DNA of 6,604 bases, from positions 1-6,604 of the forward strand of contig QMPB01000258.1 in the NCBI GenBank assembly GCA_003648395.1. Direction: 5' to 3'. The notes under the pieces were generated by a model that did no database searches, was not told the DNA's origin, and saw nothing but the letters and a program-made list of their open reading frames with translations. Source of the DNA: Bacteroidota bacterium (GTDB lineage Bacteria > Bacteroidota > Bacteroidia > Bacteroidales > UBA1556). The translations under genes and the position numbers were made by a program. Positions 1 to 6,441 of the stretch are shown one piece after another. Each line of letters begins with the position of its first letter. The first letter of the stretch is position 1.

Positions 1-648
1 TAATTGTTTGAAAACATTTTCTTTTCTAGATACTACAGTAATAATATGGTAACCATAATCAATTACAGATACATTCTCAAAATAATCGTCAAAAGGGAAT
101 TTTGTTTCAGTAATACTATCTGCCAATCTAAGAAATCCTTGATAAGCCTTAACCTTTTCTATATTGCTAAGAAATGGCTCTACTTCAAAAGAAATAAGGC
201 TTTCAGCATCTTCCTTACTTATATTAAGTTTTTGTGCTAGTGCATCATAGTTTTTAAGATCAATCAAACTTTGGAACATCTCAACACTCTTATATAATTG
301 TAGAGTACTACCAAAATTAGGTGATAGAGTCATGCTCGACTCATATTTTTTATCAAGACTTGAATAATACTGTAGAGCAATTCCAAATATTAGCCCTATT
401 GCAGTACCAATGGCTAATTTTAAAGCGTTTTTCTTTATGAAAAGAGAAAAAATTACAATCTGAAGAAATAAGAATTTAGCTAAATCAAAAAGAGATGTAA
501 ACATACTAATAATGCCTTTCCCTATTTTGCCAAATACCTGACCTAAATCAATCTCGTAATCTTGATTACTAGTTTTTTTATCCTCAAGCTTTTTATCAAC
601 TTGATCTTCATTTTTGTCAATCTGGTCTTGTGTATTATCCTTTGTCAT
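1..648 (-). CDS. Partial membrane protein with Wzz-like topology, C-terminus off the left edge
   Basis: An open frame runs without a stop from the ATG at 646-648 to the left edge, giving the first 216 residues. Residues 1-30 are polar and charged (many D, K, Q, N). A short 'YEIDLGQVFGKIGKG' segment follows at 31-45, then a hydrophobic, partly amphipathic stretch at about 50-71 and a clear membrane helix at about 75-95 (IGTAIGLIFGIAL). After that comes 'KKYESSMTL' and a soluble region with helical character. An 'E-I-D-L' motif before the membrane helix and a 'Y-x-S/A-x-x-x-L' strand after it resemble polysaccharide chain-length determinant (Wzz) proteins and related Bacteroidota membrane proteins often found near exopolysaccharide genes. 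The soluble part would then be periplasmic. The missing C-terminus prevents a firm assignment. It is divergent from the TPR lipoprotein gene. Coding status is well supported; function is not. Confidence 0.75.
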   Translation of the reverse strand, partial: MTKDNTQDQIDKNEDQVDKKLEDKKTSNQDYEIDLGQVFGKIGKGIISMFTSLFDLAKFLFLQIVIFSLFIKKNALKLAIGTAIGLIFGIALQYYSSLDKKYESSMTLSPNFGSTLQLYKSVEMFQSLIDLKNYDALAQKLNISKEDAESLISFEVEPFLSNIEKVKAYQGFLRLADSITETKFPFDDYFENVSVIDYGYHIITVVSRKENVFKQL

Positions 649-725
649 TATTTTTATTTTGGTATTGTTATAGTTCTATATTATTTCACTCTATATATTA
701 GTGGTATATATTATATATTAACATG

Positions 726-753
726 CAAAAATAAGAAATATTATATTACCAAA
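726..753 (-). promoter_or_regulatory. Putative Bacteroidota-type promoter for the leftward membrane-protein gene
   Basis: Read on the minus strand, TATTTTTG (733-726) matches the Bacteroidota -7 consensus TAnnTTTG exactly. TTTG at 753-750 is a -33 element with a 16-nt spacer, just short of the usual 17-23. Transcription would start near 719 and leave a leader of about 70 nt before the ATG at 648. The rest of the 649-822 intergenic region is very AT-rich, and I found no equally good promoter for the rightward gene; the best candidate, TATTTTCG at 793-800, has one mismatch and no properly spaced -33 site. Confidence 0.4.
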
Positions 754-822
754 TTATAATTGTTTTTAGGTGTAGGACTTATTAATATGTTCTATTTTCG
801 CATTGTTTTAAAGATGATAAAT

Positions 823-1236
823 ATGAATTTGTTAAAGTTTTTTATAGTAAGTATAATTATTGTATTTATAGTATCATGTACTGATACTAAGAAAGAAATT
901 AGACGAGAAATTAATTCTGGAATAAAGGAGAATAGTAATTCTAGATTTAAAGAGGCAATTGTTCATTATCAGGCAGCTATTGATATGGATAGTCAGAATG
1001 CCGAAGCATATTTAAATATGGGGAATTCATATTTCAATTTACGCAATTTTGATAAATCAATGGAATGTGCCAATAAGGCAATCGAGCTTAACAATACATA
1101 TGGTGTTGCTTATAAATTACGTGCTGAATTGTATAAAAAAATATTCAAGAATAATACTAAAGCTTGCGAGAATTATCTATTGGCTGAAAAGTATGGGGTG
1201 AAAAACTTACAAGATTATACTAAGCATTGTAGGTAA
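823..1236 (+). CDS. Small TPR-repeat lipoprotein
   Basis: The product is 137 residues if started at the ATG at 823. I chose this start because it gives a compact lipoprotein signal: M-N-L-L-K, a hydrophobic core, then the lipobox I-V-S-C with the lipidated cysteine at residue 19. The preceding bases are A-rich (gataaat), as is usual in this phylum. The frame stays open upstream to a TTG at 760, and an ATG at 814 is a close alternative; starting further upstream would bury the signal peptide. The mature protein holds about three tetratricopeptide repeats (roughly 30-61, 62-95 and 96-129), the second being the clearest (AYLNMGNSYFNLRNFDKS). TPRs form helical hairpins that bind other proteins. 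The end, 'KAC...Y.LAEKYG...C', resembles many Bacteroidota TPR lipoproteins. It is probably anchored in a membrane facing the periplasm; partner unknown. Its stop codon abuts that of the opposing ppx gene. Confidence 0.85.
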   Translation: MNLLKFFIVSIIIVFIVSCTDTKKEIRREINSGIKENSNSRFKEAIVHYQAAIDMDSQNAEAYLNMGNSYFNLRNFDKSMECANKAIELNNTYGVAYKLRAELYKKIFKNNTKACENYLLAEKYGVKNLQDYTKHCR

Positions 1237-2130
1237 TTATTCGTTTTCTACTTCCTGTAGGAATTCTTTATATAATTGATGCACCATGCCATCAGAAAGG
1301 CCTATTTTAGGAACATGTATTATGTCACTTTGCAAAACCTCCTGAATATGATAGAATATTTTGGCAGCAGGTACAATCACATCAGCTCTGTCTTTTCGCA
1401 TATTGTAGTTTTTAATTCTGTCCTCAATGCTCAGTGGTTCAAGTGTTTCTATAGTTTGTTTTAATGTTTCTGTAGATAGAGTAATCCCTGAACTATTTCC
1501 AAATATTTTTTTTATTTTATTAATATTTCCACCAGAGCCTACTACATTTATTCTCCCTTTTTCCTTTCTAAATTCGGATAGCCAATCAGTTATTTCGTCC
1601 CAAATACCAGTATCATAATTATTGTTTAGCATACGAATTGTTCCAATCTCAAAACTTTTAAGTTTAATTAATTTGCCATTCTTCTCCGCTGATATCTCGG
1701 TACTTCCTCCCCCTACATCTACCATTAGTTGTATGTATTGAGGATTTGTAAATATCATTTTATTTATTTCTCTAATTATCTCTGCCTCTTTCGATCCACT
1801 AATTATTTCTATTGAAATGCCAATCTCGTTATTTATATGTTTAATAATCTTATTGCTATTCTTTGCCTCACGCATTGCCGATGTAGCATAAGCTCGTACT
1901 TTATAAGGTTCCATTACGCCAATTAAAATCTTAAAGGCTTTCATGGTTTTTATGAGTTTCTTTTCTCTAGCTTTAGAAATCTTAGAATTATTAAATACGT
2001 CTTTCCCTAATCGTAAAGGAACTCTTATTAGCGAGGCTTTATCAACTATAATATTGTCAATATCTCCATTCGCATTTGCGAATAAAAGTCGTACTGCATT
2101 CGATCCTATATCTATAACTGCAAATTGCAT
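1237..2130 (-). CDS. ppx: Exopolyphosphatase, Ppx/GppA family (short form)
   Basis: This 297-residue protein belongs to the ASKHA-fold Ppx/GppA phosphatases, which remove terminal phosphate from polyphosphate or from pppGpp. The first phosphate-binding loop is at 5-16 (VIDIGSNAVRLL), the family's 'ATSAMREA' segment at 82-89, the 'SGSKEAEII' segment with the likely catalytic glutamate (E115) at 111-119, the second phosphate loop at 138-145 (DVGGGSTE), 'IGTIRML' at 162-168, 'VGSGGNINKI' at 197-206 and the closing 'LSDGMV' at 278-283. The length matches the short family members that lack the extra C-terminal HD-like domain of the roughly 500-residue E. coli enzymes. It is the last gene of the operon, 4 bp after the channel gene. 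With ppk1 in the same unit, polyphosphate is the likelier substrate, but Ppx and GppA activity cannot be separated by sequence alone. Cytoplasmic. Confidence 0.93.
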   Translation of the reverse strand: MQFAVIDIGSNAVRLLFANANGDIDNIIVDKASLIRVPLRLGKDVFNNSKISKAREKKLIKTMKAFKILIGVMEPYKVRAYATSAMREAKNSNKIIKHINNEIGISIEIISGSKEAEIIREINKMIFTNPQYIQLMVDVGGGSTEISAEKNGKLIKLKSFEIGTIRMLNNNYDTGIWDEITDWLSEFRKEKGRINVVGSGGNINKIKKIFGNSSGITLSTETLKQTIETLEPLSIEDRIKNYNMRKDRADVIVPAAKIFYHIQEVLQSDIIHVPKIGLSDGMVHQLYKEFLQEVENE

Positions 2131-2134
2131 ACTA

Positions 2135-2770
2135 TTACTGTTTTGTTTTTTCTTTATTTGATAGTGTTGGGAAGCTTATCTCAAATTTTACAACAATTAG
2201 TCGAAGAATAATTATAATAGCAATACTTGCTAACTCTACCCACGCTGTGCCTGGGAAGAAATAATTTGTAAAATAATAGATTGAACCACCCAGAATACTT
2301 ATGGATATATATATTTCTTTTTGAAAAACTAATGGAACTTCATTCACTAATATATCTCTTATAACACCACCAAATGTACCAGTTACAGCACCTAATATTA
2401 CACATGAAACTCCTGGTAAATTGAAATGAATTCCCACCTGAACTCCAATAATAGTGTAAAGTCCTAATCCTATAGTATCAAATAGCGACAAGGTTGTCCG
2501 TAGGTGTTGTAGTTTCTTTCGAAAAAGTATTGCAATGATTCCTCCAATAATAGCCATATATATGTATATGGGCTCTATTACCCAAAAAACATTGCGCTCA
2601 GGGATTATTATATCTCTAATTGTACCACCACCAACAGCAGTAGTAAAACCGATAATGATAATTCCTATTATATCGAATTTCTTCTCAATTGCGGTTAATG
2701 CTCCCGAAATGGAGAATGAAATAACTCCGATAATTGCTGTGAGTTCTATTATTTTATCTAATTCCGTCAT
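2135..2770 (-). CDS. TRIC-type (YadS/UPF0126) cation channel, seven predicted membrane helices
   Basis: This 211-residue, very hydrophobic protein has the internal duplication typical of prokaryotic trimeric intracellular cation (TRIC) channels. The first half carries 'SISGALTAIEKKFDIIG' and the glycine motif GGGTIRDI at 47-54. The second half repeats it as FGGVIRDIL at 133-141. Predicted helices lie at about 8-27, 33-50, 62-83, 92-113, 118-136, 150-168 and 177-194, seven in all, with a charged C-terminal tail (NKEKTK). Bacterial and archaeal family members form homotrimers in the inner membrane that conduct K+ and Na+; each subunit holds its own pore. The gene lies 5 bp after ppk1 and 4 bp before ppx, so it is almost certainly co-transcribed with polyphosphate genes. 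That context suggests counter-ion flow accompanying synthesis or breakdown of the polyanion, which is inference. Older annotations call the family UPF0126 or YicG. Confidence 0.9.
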   Translation of the reverse strand: MTELDKIIELTAIIGVISFSISGALTAIEKKFDIIGIIIIGFTTAVGGGTIRDIIIPERNVFWVIEPIYIYMAIIGGIIAILFRKKLQHLRTTLSLFDTIGLGLYTIIGVQVGIHFNLPGVSCVILGAVTGTFGGVIRDILVNEVPLVFQKEIYISISILGGSIYYFTNYFFPGTAWVELASIAIIIILRLIVVKFEISFPTLSNKEKTKQ

Positions 2771-2775
2771 TTATA

Positions 2776-4821
2776 TCAGTATTGTTTATTTTTCCAATAT
2801 TCGTAAATATATTCTTGAGAGTTTAATTTTTTAAAACCCTTATTTTTTCTTGTGTAGGAATTAATCTCTCCAACATTTAGCGATCTGTATTTTTCAGTAT
2901 CATTACGCTGTATGTCTAATATATTAATAATATCAGTTTTTAAGTCTTTATCAAAGACAGGGCAAACTACCTCAAATCTATGATTTAGATTTCGCGACAT
3001 AATATCTGCAGAACTTAAGTAAACTTCTGGCTCACCATTGTTTGCAAAAACAAATATTCTTGAATGTTCAAGAAAACGGCCAACAATACTGTATGCGTTA
3101 ATGTTCTTACTTATACCTTTAGTCCCTGATTTTACAATATTAATTCCTCTAATATTAAGGTCTATCTTTACACCACTTTCACTAGCTTTATAAATAAGAT
3201 TTGTAATAGCAGTATCCACAAGATTGTTTACTTTAAAGATAATCCAAGCGTCTTTACCTTTTTTCTTATTTAGTATTTCTCGTTTTATTTTAGATTCCAA
3301 AAATGAGCGTATATTGAATGGACTAACTTGCAAAGTATTCATTTTTGGGGGTATATACCTTGATTCGATTAGTTCAAAAAATATTAAAGCATCTTTACCA
3401 ATTTTTTGATTTGCAGTTAGGAGACTAAAATCGCTATATACCTTTGAGGTAGACTCGTGAAAGTTTCCTGTACTTACGTTAGTATAATAAAAATCTTTGC
3501 CTGATTGCTTACGTCGTATTAATATAAGTTTAGCATGAACTTTCATCCCTGGAATAGTTGGCAAAATGGTAATTCCTTCTCGCTGTAGTTTTTGAGTCCA
3601 TAATATATTAGATTTTTCATTAAACCTAGCTTGAATCTCCATATATACTTTTACTCTTTTCCCATTACGCGCAGCACTAATAAGGGCATTCATTACCAGC
3701 GAATCGTCATTTACCCTATAAAAAGTCATCTTAATACTTTTAACTTTTGGGTCAATTGAAGCCTCGCGAAGCAAGTCTATAATATGATAATAACTATGAT
3801 AGGGGAAGTTTAATAGAATATCTTTCTTCCTAATTTGTGAAAAAATTTGTTTATCTCTTGGTAAATCAGGGTGAAATATTTGCTGTAGTTTATTGAAAAT
3901 TAACTCAGGCTTTAGCACTGGAAAGTTCATCAAATCTTTTAAATTATGATACCTTCCACCACCTCGAGTATGGTAATCTTGAGTAGTAATATTCAGTTTT
4001 TTGATTAGCTTACTTAGTAGCGTCTTAGGTATTTTATTATCATAAATAAACCTAATGGGGATTCCTTTATAGCGCTTTTTAACGCTTTCCGACATTACTT
4101 CAATAAAACTTTTAGAAACATCATTATCAATATCCAATTCCGAATCGCGAGTAAATTTAATAATATAGCCTTCCGCACTATCGTAATTGTATTTTGCAAA
4201 TAACGACAGTAAATTATAACGTATTATATCTTCAATAAATATTAGGATAGTTTGTCCATTGTCATCTTCAAGTTTATGAAACCTTGGTATATAATCAGGC
4301 ACTTCAATTAATAAATGAAGGTCTTTCTTTTCTTCTTTTGTAGATGATAAGTTTACAGCCATATATATAATGCTGTCATTAAGCATTTGAGCTGCATTAA
4401 AATTATCAAGTATTATTGGAAATATATTAGGCTGGATAACTTCTCTAAAATAGTCTTCTATAAATAATTCTTGATTAATGTTCAGTGATTTCTCATTGAT
4501 AATACTAATATTATTATTTTTTAATTCTTTAATAATACGAGTGAAAGAGTCGGTATAAGTAACTTCTTGCATTCCAACAACAGAGAGTGTTTTTTCTAAT
4601 TCTTCGCTTAATTGTATTTGCTCGTCACTATTTTTTTTTGCTAATAATATCATGCGGCGGAGAGTCGCTATTCGCACCTTAAAAAACTCATCTCTATTAT
4701 TTGAGAAAATCCCTAGAAATCGAATTCTTTCTATAATTGGGTTTGATTTGTCATTGGCCTCTTGAAGTACCCTTCCATTAAAATCTATCCAACTCAGTTC
4801 TCTATTATTAGTATTATACAT
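2776..4821 (-). CDS. ppk1: Polyphosphate kinase 1
   Basis: PPK1 reversibly transfers the terminal phosphate of ATP onto a growing polyphosphate chain through an autophosphorylated histidine. The 681 residues match the full-length E. coli enzyme (688). The N-terminal domain starts with 'RELSWIDFNGRVLQEA' and contains 'SNNRDEFFKVR' at 40-50, where N42 corresponds to the adenine-contacting asparagine; E. coli has leucine where this protein has R43. 'GGGRYHNLKDLMNFP' is at 287-301. The two phospholipase-D-like C-terminal domains carry R369 (FYR) and R399 (QARF), equivalent to E. coli R375 and R405 that bind Mg-ATP. H429 in KVHAKL is the expected phosphorylated histidine (E. coli H435), and H586 in FLEHSRIF matches H592. 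'STGNFHESTSKVYSDF' at 450-465 has lysine where E. coli has arginine. All main catalytic residues are present. The gene starts 4 bp after sixA, and its TGA stop is 5 bp before the channel gene. Confidence 0.98.
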   Translation of the reverse strand: MYNTNNRELSWIDFNGRVLQEANDKSNPIIERIRFLGIFSNNRDEFFKVRIATLRRMILLAKKNSDEQIQLSEELEKTLSVVGMQEVTYTDSFTRIIKELKNNNISIINEKSLNINQELFIEDYFREVIQPNIFPIILDNFNAAQMLNDSIIYMAVNLSSTKEEKKDLHLLIEVPDYIPRFHKLEDDNGQTILIFIEDIIRYNLLSLFAKYNYDSAEGYIIKFTRDSELDIDNDVSKSFIEVMSESVKKRYKGIPIRFIYDNKIPKTLLSKLIKKLNITTQDYHTRGGGRYHNLKDLMNFPVLKPELIFNKLQQIFHPDLPRDKQIFSQIRKKDILLNFPYHSYYHIIDLLREASIDPKVKSIKMTFYRVNDDSLVMNALISAARNGKRVKVYMEIQARFNEKSNILWTQKLQREGITILPTIPGMKVHAKLILIRRKQSGKDFYYTNVSTGNFHESTSKVYSDFSLLTANQKIGKDALIFFELIESRYIPPKMNTLQVSPFNIRSFLESKIKREILNKKKGKDAWIIFKVNNLVDTAITNLIYKASESGVKIDLNIRGINIVKSGTKGISKNINAYSIVGRFLEHSRIFVFANNGEPEVYLSSADIMSRNLNHRFEVVCPVFDKDLKTDIINILDIQRNDTEKYRSLNVGEINSYTRKNKGFKKLNSQEYIYEYWKNKQY

Positions 4822-4825
4822 TTAT

Positions 4826-5317
4826 CTATTTTGGAGATGTTACAAAATTTCTTTTTGCAGTAACTAAGGCAAATTCGGCCCATGAAGCAGTATCATAAGT
4901 GCAAGCAATAATGCCAGAAGTTGGTAAGCTAGCGGCGTTAAATTGCATATACTCTTGTGCAAAGGAACTTAAGCCAGGGTTGTGACCAATAATCAAAATG
5001 CTATTAATTTTATCTTCAGTAGCAACAATAGCGTCGTAAATGCTACTAGTTGTACTTGGGTATAAATTATCTACATATATAATATCATGTAGGTTTAATA
5101 ATTTTTTTATTATCTCAGCGCTTTCTTTTGCTCTCTCTGCTGGGCTTGATATTATTTGGTCAATCTTAATATGATTTTCTTTTATATATTGAGCTATTTG
5201 ATTGATCTGTGCTCTTCCTGCATCAGTAAGTTTTCTTAAAACGTCATTATTATTGACAGAAAAATCCTCAGCTTCACCATGTCTTAGTAAATACAATTTC
5301 TTTGTTTTATCTGTCAT
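4826..5317 (-). CDS. sixA: SixA-like histidine phosphatase
   Basis: This 163-residue single-domain protein belongs to the histidine phosphatase (phosphoglycerate-mutase-like) superfamily. The catalytic RHG motif is in 'LYLLRHGEAED' with nucleophile H13. R12 and R62 (in SSPAERAKESAE) and H112 (in IIGHNPGL) complete the phosphate pocket. The small size, the 'LRHGEAE', 'LTDAGRAQ', 'SSPAERA', 'IGHNPGL' order and the 'LPTSGI' segment at 131-136 fit the SixA branch, whose E. coli member dephosphorylates phosphohistidine proteins. There is no signal peptide, so it is cytoplasmic. It is the first gene of the polyphosphate operon, 4 bp before ppk1. The substrate here is unknown; phosphohistidine on PPK1 or on a signalling or phosphotransfer protein, or a small phosphate ester, are all possible. 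The symbol reflects family resemblance, not proven function. Confidence 0.88.
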   Translation of the reverse strand: MTDKTKKLYLLRHGEAEDFSVNNNDVLRKLTDAGRAQINQIAQYIKENHIKIDQIISSPAERAKESAEIIKKLLNLHDIIYVDNLYPSTTSSIYDAIVATEDKINSILIIGHNPGLSSFAQEYMQFNAASLPTSGIIACTYDTASWAEFALVTAKRNFVTSPK

Positions 5318-5344
5318 ATTGTTTTTATGTTTCTTTAAAAAAAG

Positions 5345-5371
5345 ATAGGGACTACTATTAATAGGCCCTAT
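5345..5371. promoter_or_regulatory. Nested palindromes in the sixA operon leader (possible operator)
   Basis: ATAGGG at 5345-5350 is repeated inverted as CCCTAT at 5366-5371. Inside lies a perfect 10-bp palindrome, CTATTAATAG, at 5355-5364. The structure is 28-54 bp upstream of the sixA start codon, where a regulator of the polyphosphate operon could bind. A weak -7-like site on the minus strand (TATCTTTT, 5347-5340) overlaps its start-proximal edge but has no convincing -33 partner, so the operon promoter is not firmly located. The palindromes are visible in the sequence; an operator role is inferred. Confidence 0.3.
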
Positions 5372-5388
5372 ATAATGGTCTTATAATA

Positions 5389-5423
5389 TTTTGAAGTAGA
5401 ACTTTACTAATTCCACTTCAAAA
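5389..5423 (-). terminator. Hairpin terminator after the DUF3078 gene
   Basis: Bases 5389-5401 and 5411-5423 form a 13-bp stem with a 9-base loop. In RNA from the minus strand all positions pair, one of them a G-U wobble; in plus-strand RNA that position would be an A-C mismatch. This strand preference fits a terminator for the leftward DUF3078 gene, whose stop codon is only 12 bp upstream of the stem. A long U tract does not follow; the downstream RNA reads UAUUAUAA. Termination may therefore be partial, and some transcription could read into the sixA-ppk1 operon. Confidence 0.55.
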
Positions 5424-5435
5424 GTAAGCATTTTT

Positions 5436-6374
5436 TTATAATTTATAAACAATACCTATTGTAAGTGCTTCGTTAAATTGAGTTCTAGGGCCTTGAGTGT
5501 CAAAAGAGCCATCTCCATTGCTATCAATGTCAATCATTACATCATCATCATAAATTAAATGTCCTTTTACTTGCGCATTTAGGAAATCATTAACTTTTAA
5601 TGTAAAAATAAACTCCCAATCAACATCAATATTCAGGGGGTTTTGTAAATAATTAGAATAAAGTTCAAGAATTGTTCCGAAGTTTACATTCTTCATTATA
5701 TCCTTAGAATAAGTTAAACGAACTAAAGCTCCAAATTCAGTTCTTACTTTATTTGCAGGGGTAATAATAATGCTATCACTACCATCAACAGCTTTAATTG
5801 TTTCTGCAGGTTCCAAACCAAATTTACCGGCATCTGCTAGTGCTTGATCTTTAACAATTGTCCATTTGGCTGTAGCAGGCGAAATAAATACTGATAAATC
5901 CTTATTAGGCTTATAATCCATACCAAGACCAATTTTTATATGAGCAGGTGCCATAAAATTAGAGATATAAGTTGCGCTTCCATCATCAGCAAACTCATAA
6001 CCTGTAGTAAACTGTGTTTTGAAATTGAATAAAGCTGAATAATACCATTTGTCTTTAGCTTTTTTTCCGAAGATGGTGTTATATTCAAATCTATCATCAC
6101 CCTTACGCCAGTCTTGTTTTCCTTGTCGTGAAGAGCCTAAGTCCATAAGTAATAGGTTATCCCATGATATGTTTTCATTTAGGTAGTTAGCTTTTCCCAC
6201 AATGTTGCCACTTAAGGAAATTTGATTTTCACCTCCTTTTGCCCAATTATAAAATGATGTTTGGCTTCCATTTAACCCAATAGTAAGACCTTTATCCCAT
6301 CCTTCTTTTTCATCATTTTGAGCATTTACACCTATTGCAAATGCTATAAATATTAATAGTAATGTTTGTTTCAT
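5436..6374 (-). CDS. DUF3078 family outer-membrane beta-barrel protein
   Basis: Started at the ATG at 6372-6374, the product is 312 residues and begins with a clean signal peptide, M-K-Q-T-L-L-L-I-F-I-A-F-A-I-G-V-N-A, cleaved before Gln19. The same frame is open to another ATG at 6396-6398 (eight more residues), but that adds a charged stretch before the signal, and the nearer start has the A-rich upstream sequence usual in Bacteroidota. The mature N-terminus has the DUF3078 signature: 'GWDKGLTIGLNGSQTSFYNWAKGGENQISL'. The rest alternates polar and hydrophobic residues, as in membrane beta-strands, and ends in 'LTIGIVYKL', a typical barrel-closing strand. A loop near the end reads 'DIDSNGDGSFD', similar to calcium-binding loops. 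The family has no established function. The leader lies in a 99-bp tandem duplication. A hairpin terminator separates the gene from the polyphosphate operon. Confidence 0.88.
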   Translation of the reverse strand: MKQTLLLIFIAFAIGVNAQNDEKEGWDKGLTIGLNGSQTSFYNWAKGGENQISLSGNIVGKANYLNENISWDNLLLMDLGSSRQGKQDWRKGDDRFEYNTIFGKKAKDKWYYSALFNFKTQFTTGYEFADDGSATYISNFMAPAHIKIGLGMDYKPNKDLSVFISPATAKWTIVKDQALADAGKFGLEPAETIKAVDGSDSIIITPANKVRTEFGALVRLTYSKDIMKNVNFGTILELYSNYLQNPLNIDVDWEFIFTLKVNDFLNAQVKGHLIYDDDVMIDIDSNGDGSFDTQGPRTQFNEALTIGIVYKL

Positions 6375-6411
6375 ATTTTTTATATTTTTAATGGTCATAT
6401 GAGTTACATAA

Positions 6412-6441
6412 CAAAATTTTAATCATTGCCCTGTGGGTCAA
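6412..6441 (-). promoter_or_regulatory. Putative promoter P1 of the DUF3078 gene (in repeat copy 1)
   Basis: On the minus strand, TTG at 6441-6439 and AAATTTTG at 6419-6412 are separated by 19 nt. This fits the Bacteroidota pattern TTG-N(17-23)-TAnnTTTG with one mismatch (A for the first T). Transcription would start near 6405, about 30 nt before the ATG at 6374. The -7 element sits inside one arm of the inverted repeat. Confidence 0.45.

Noticed and set aside
4..240. Rightward open frame at the left edge
   Set aside because: It lies antisense to the long open minus-strand frame, has no domain character, and its codons mirror the real gene.
760..822. N-terminal extension of the TPR lipoprotein starting at TTG 760 or ATG 787
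   Set aside because: It would put about 12-21 residues, including charged ones, before a complete lipoprotein signal peptide. The ATG at 823 (or 814) gives a normal signal with the lipobox cysteine at residue 19.
1240..1270. Short hairpin TTCC-TGTA-GGAA (1251-1262) as a terminator for the TPR lipoprotein gene
   Set aside because: The stem is only 4 bp with no U tract and lies within the ppx coding sequence; it is too weak to call.
2535..2834. Rightward 99-codon open frame over the channel gene
   Set aside because: It is the antisense shadow of the hydrophobic TRIC gene and spans two real genes; there is no independent evidence for it.
6375..6398. Eight-residue upstream extension of the DUF3078 protein (ATG at 6396-6398)
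   Set aside because: The extension (M-T-I-K-N-I-K-N) precedes a standard signal peptide beginning M-K-Q-T, and the closer ATG has the A-rich context expected of a Bacteroidota start.
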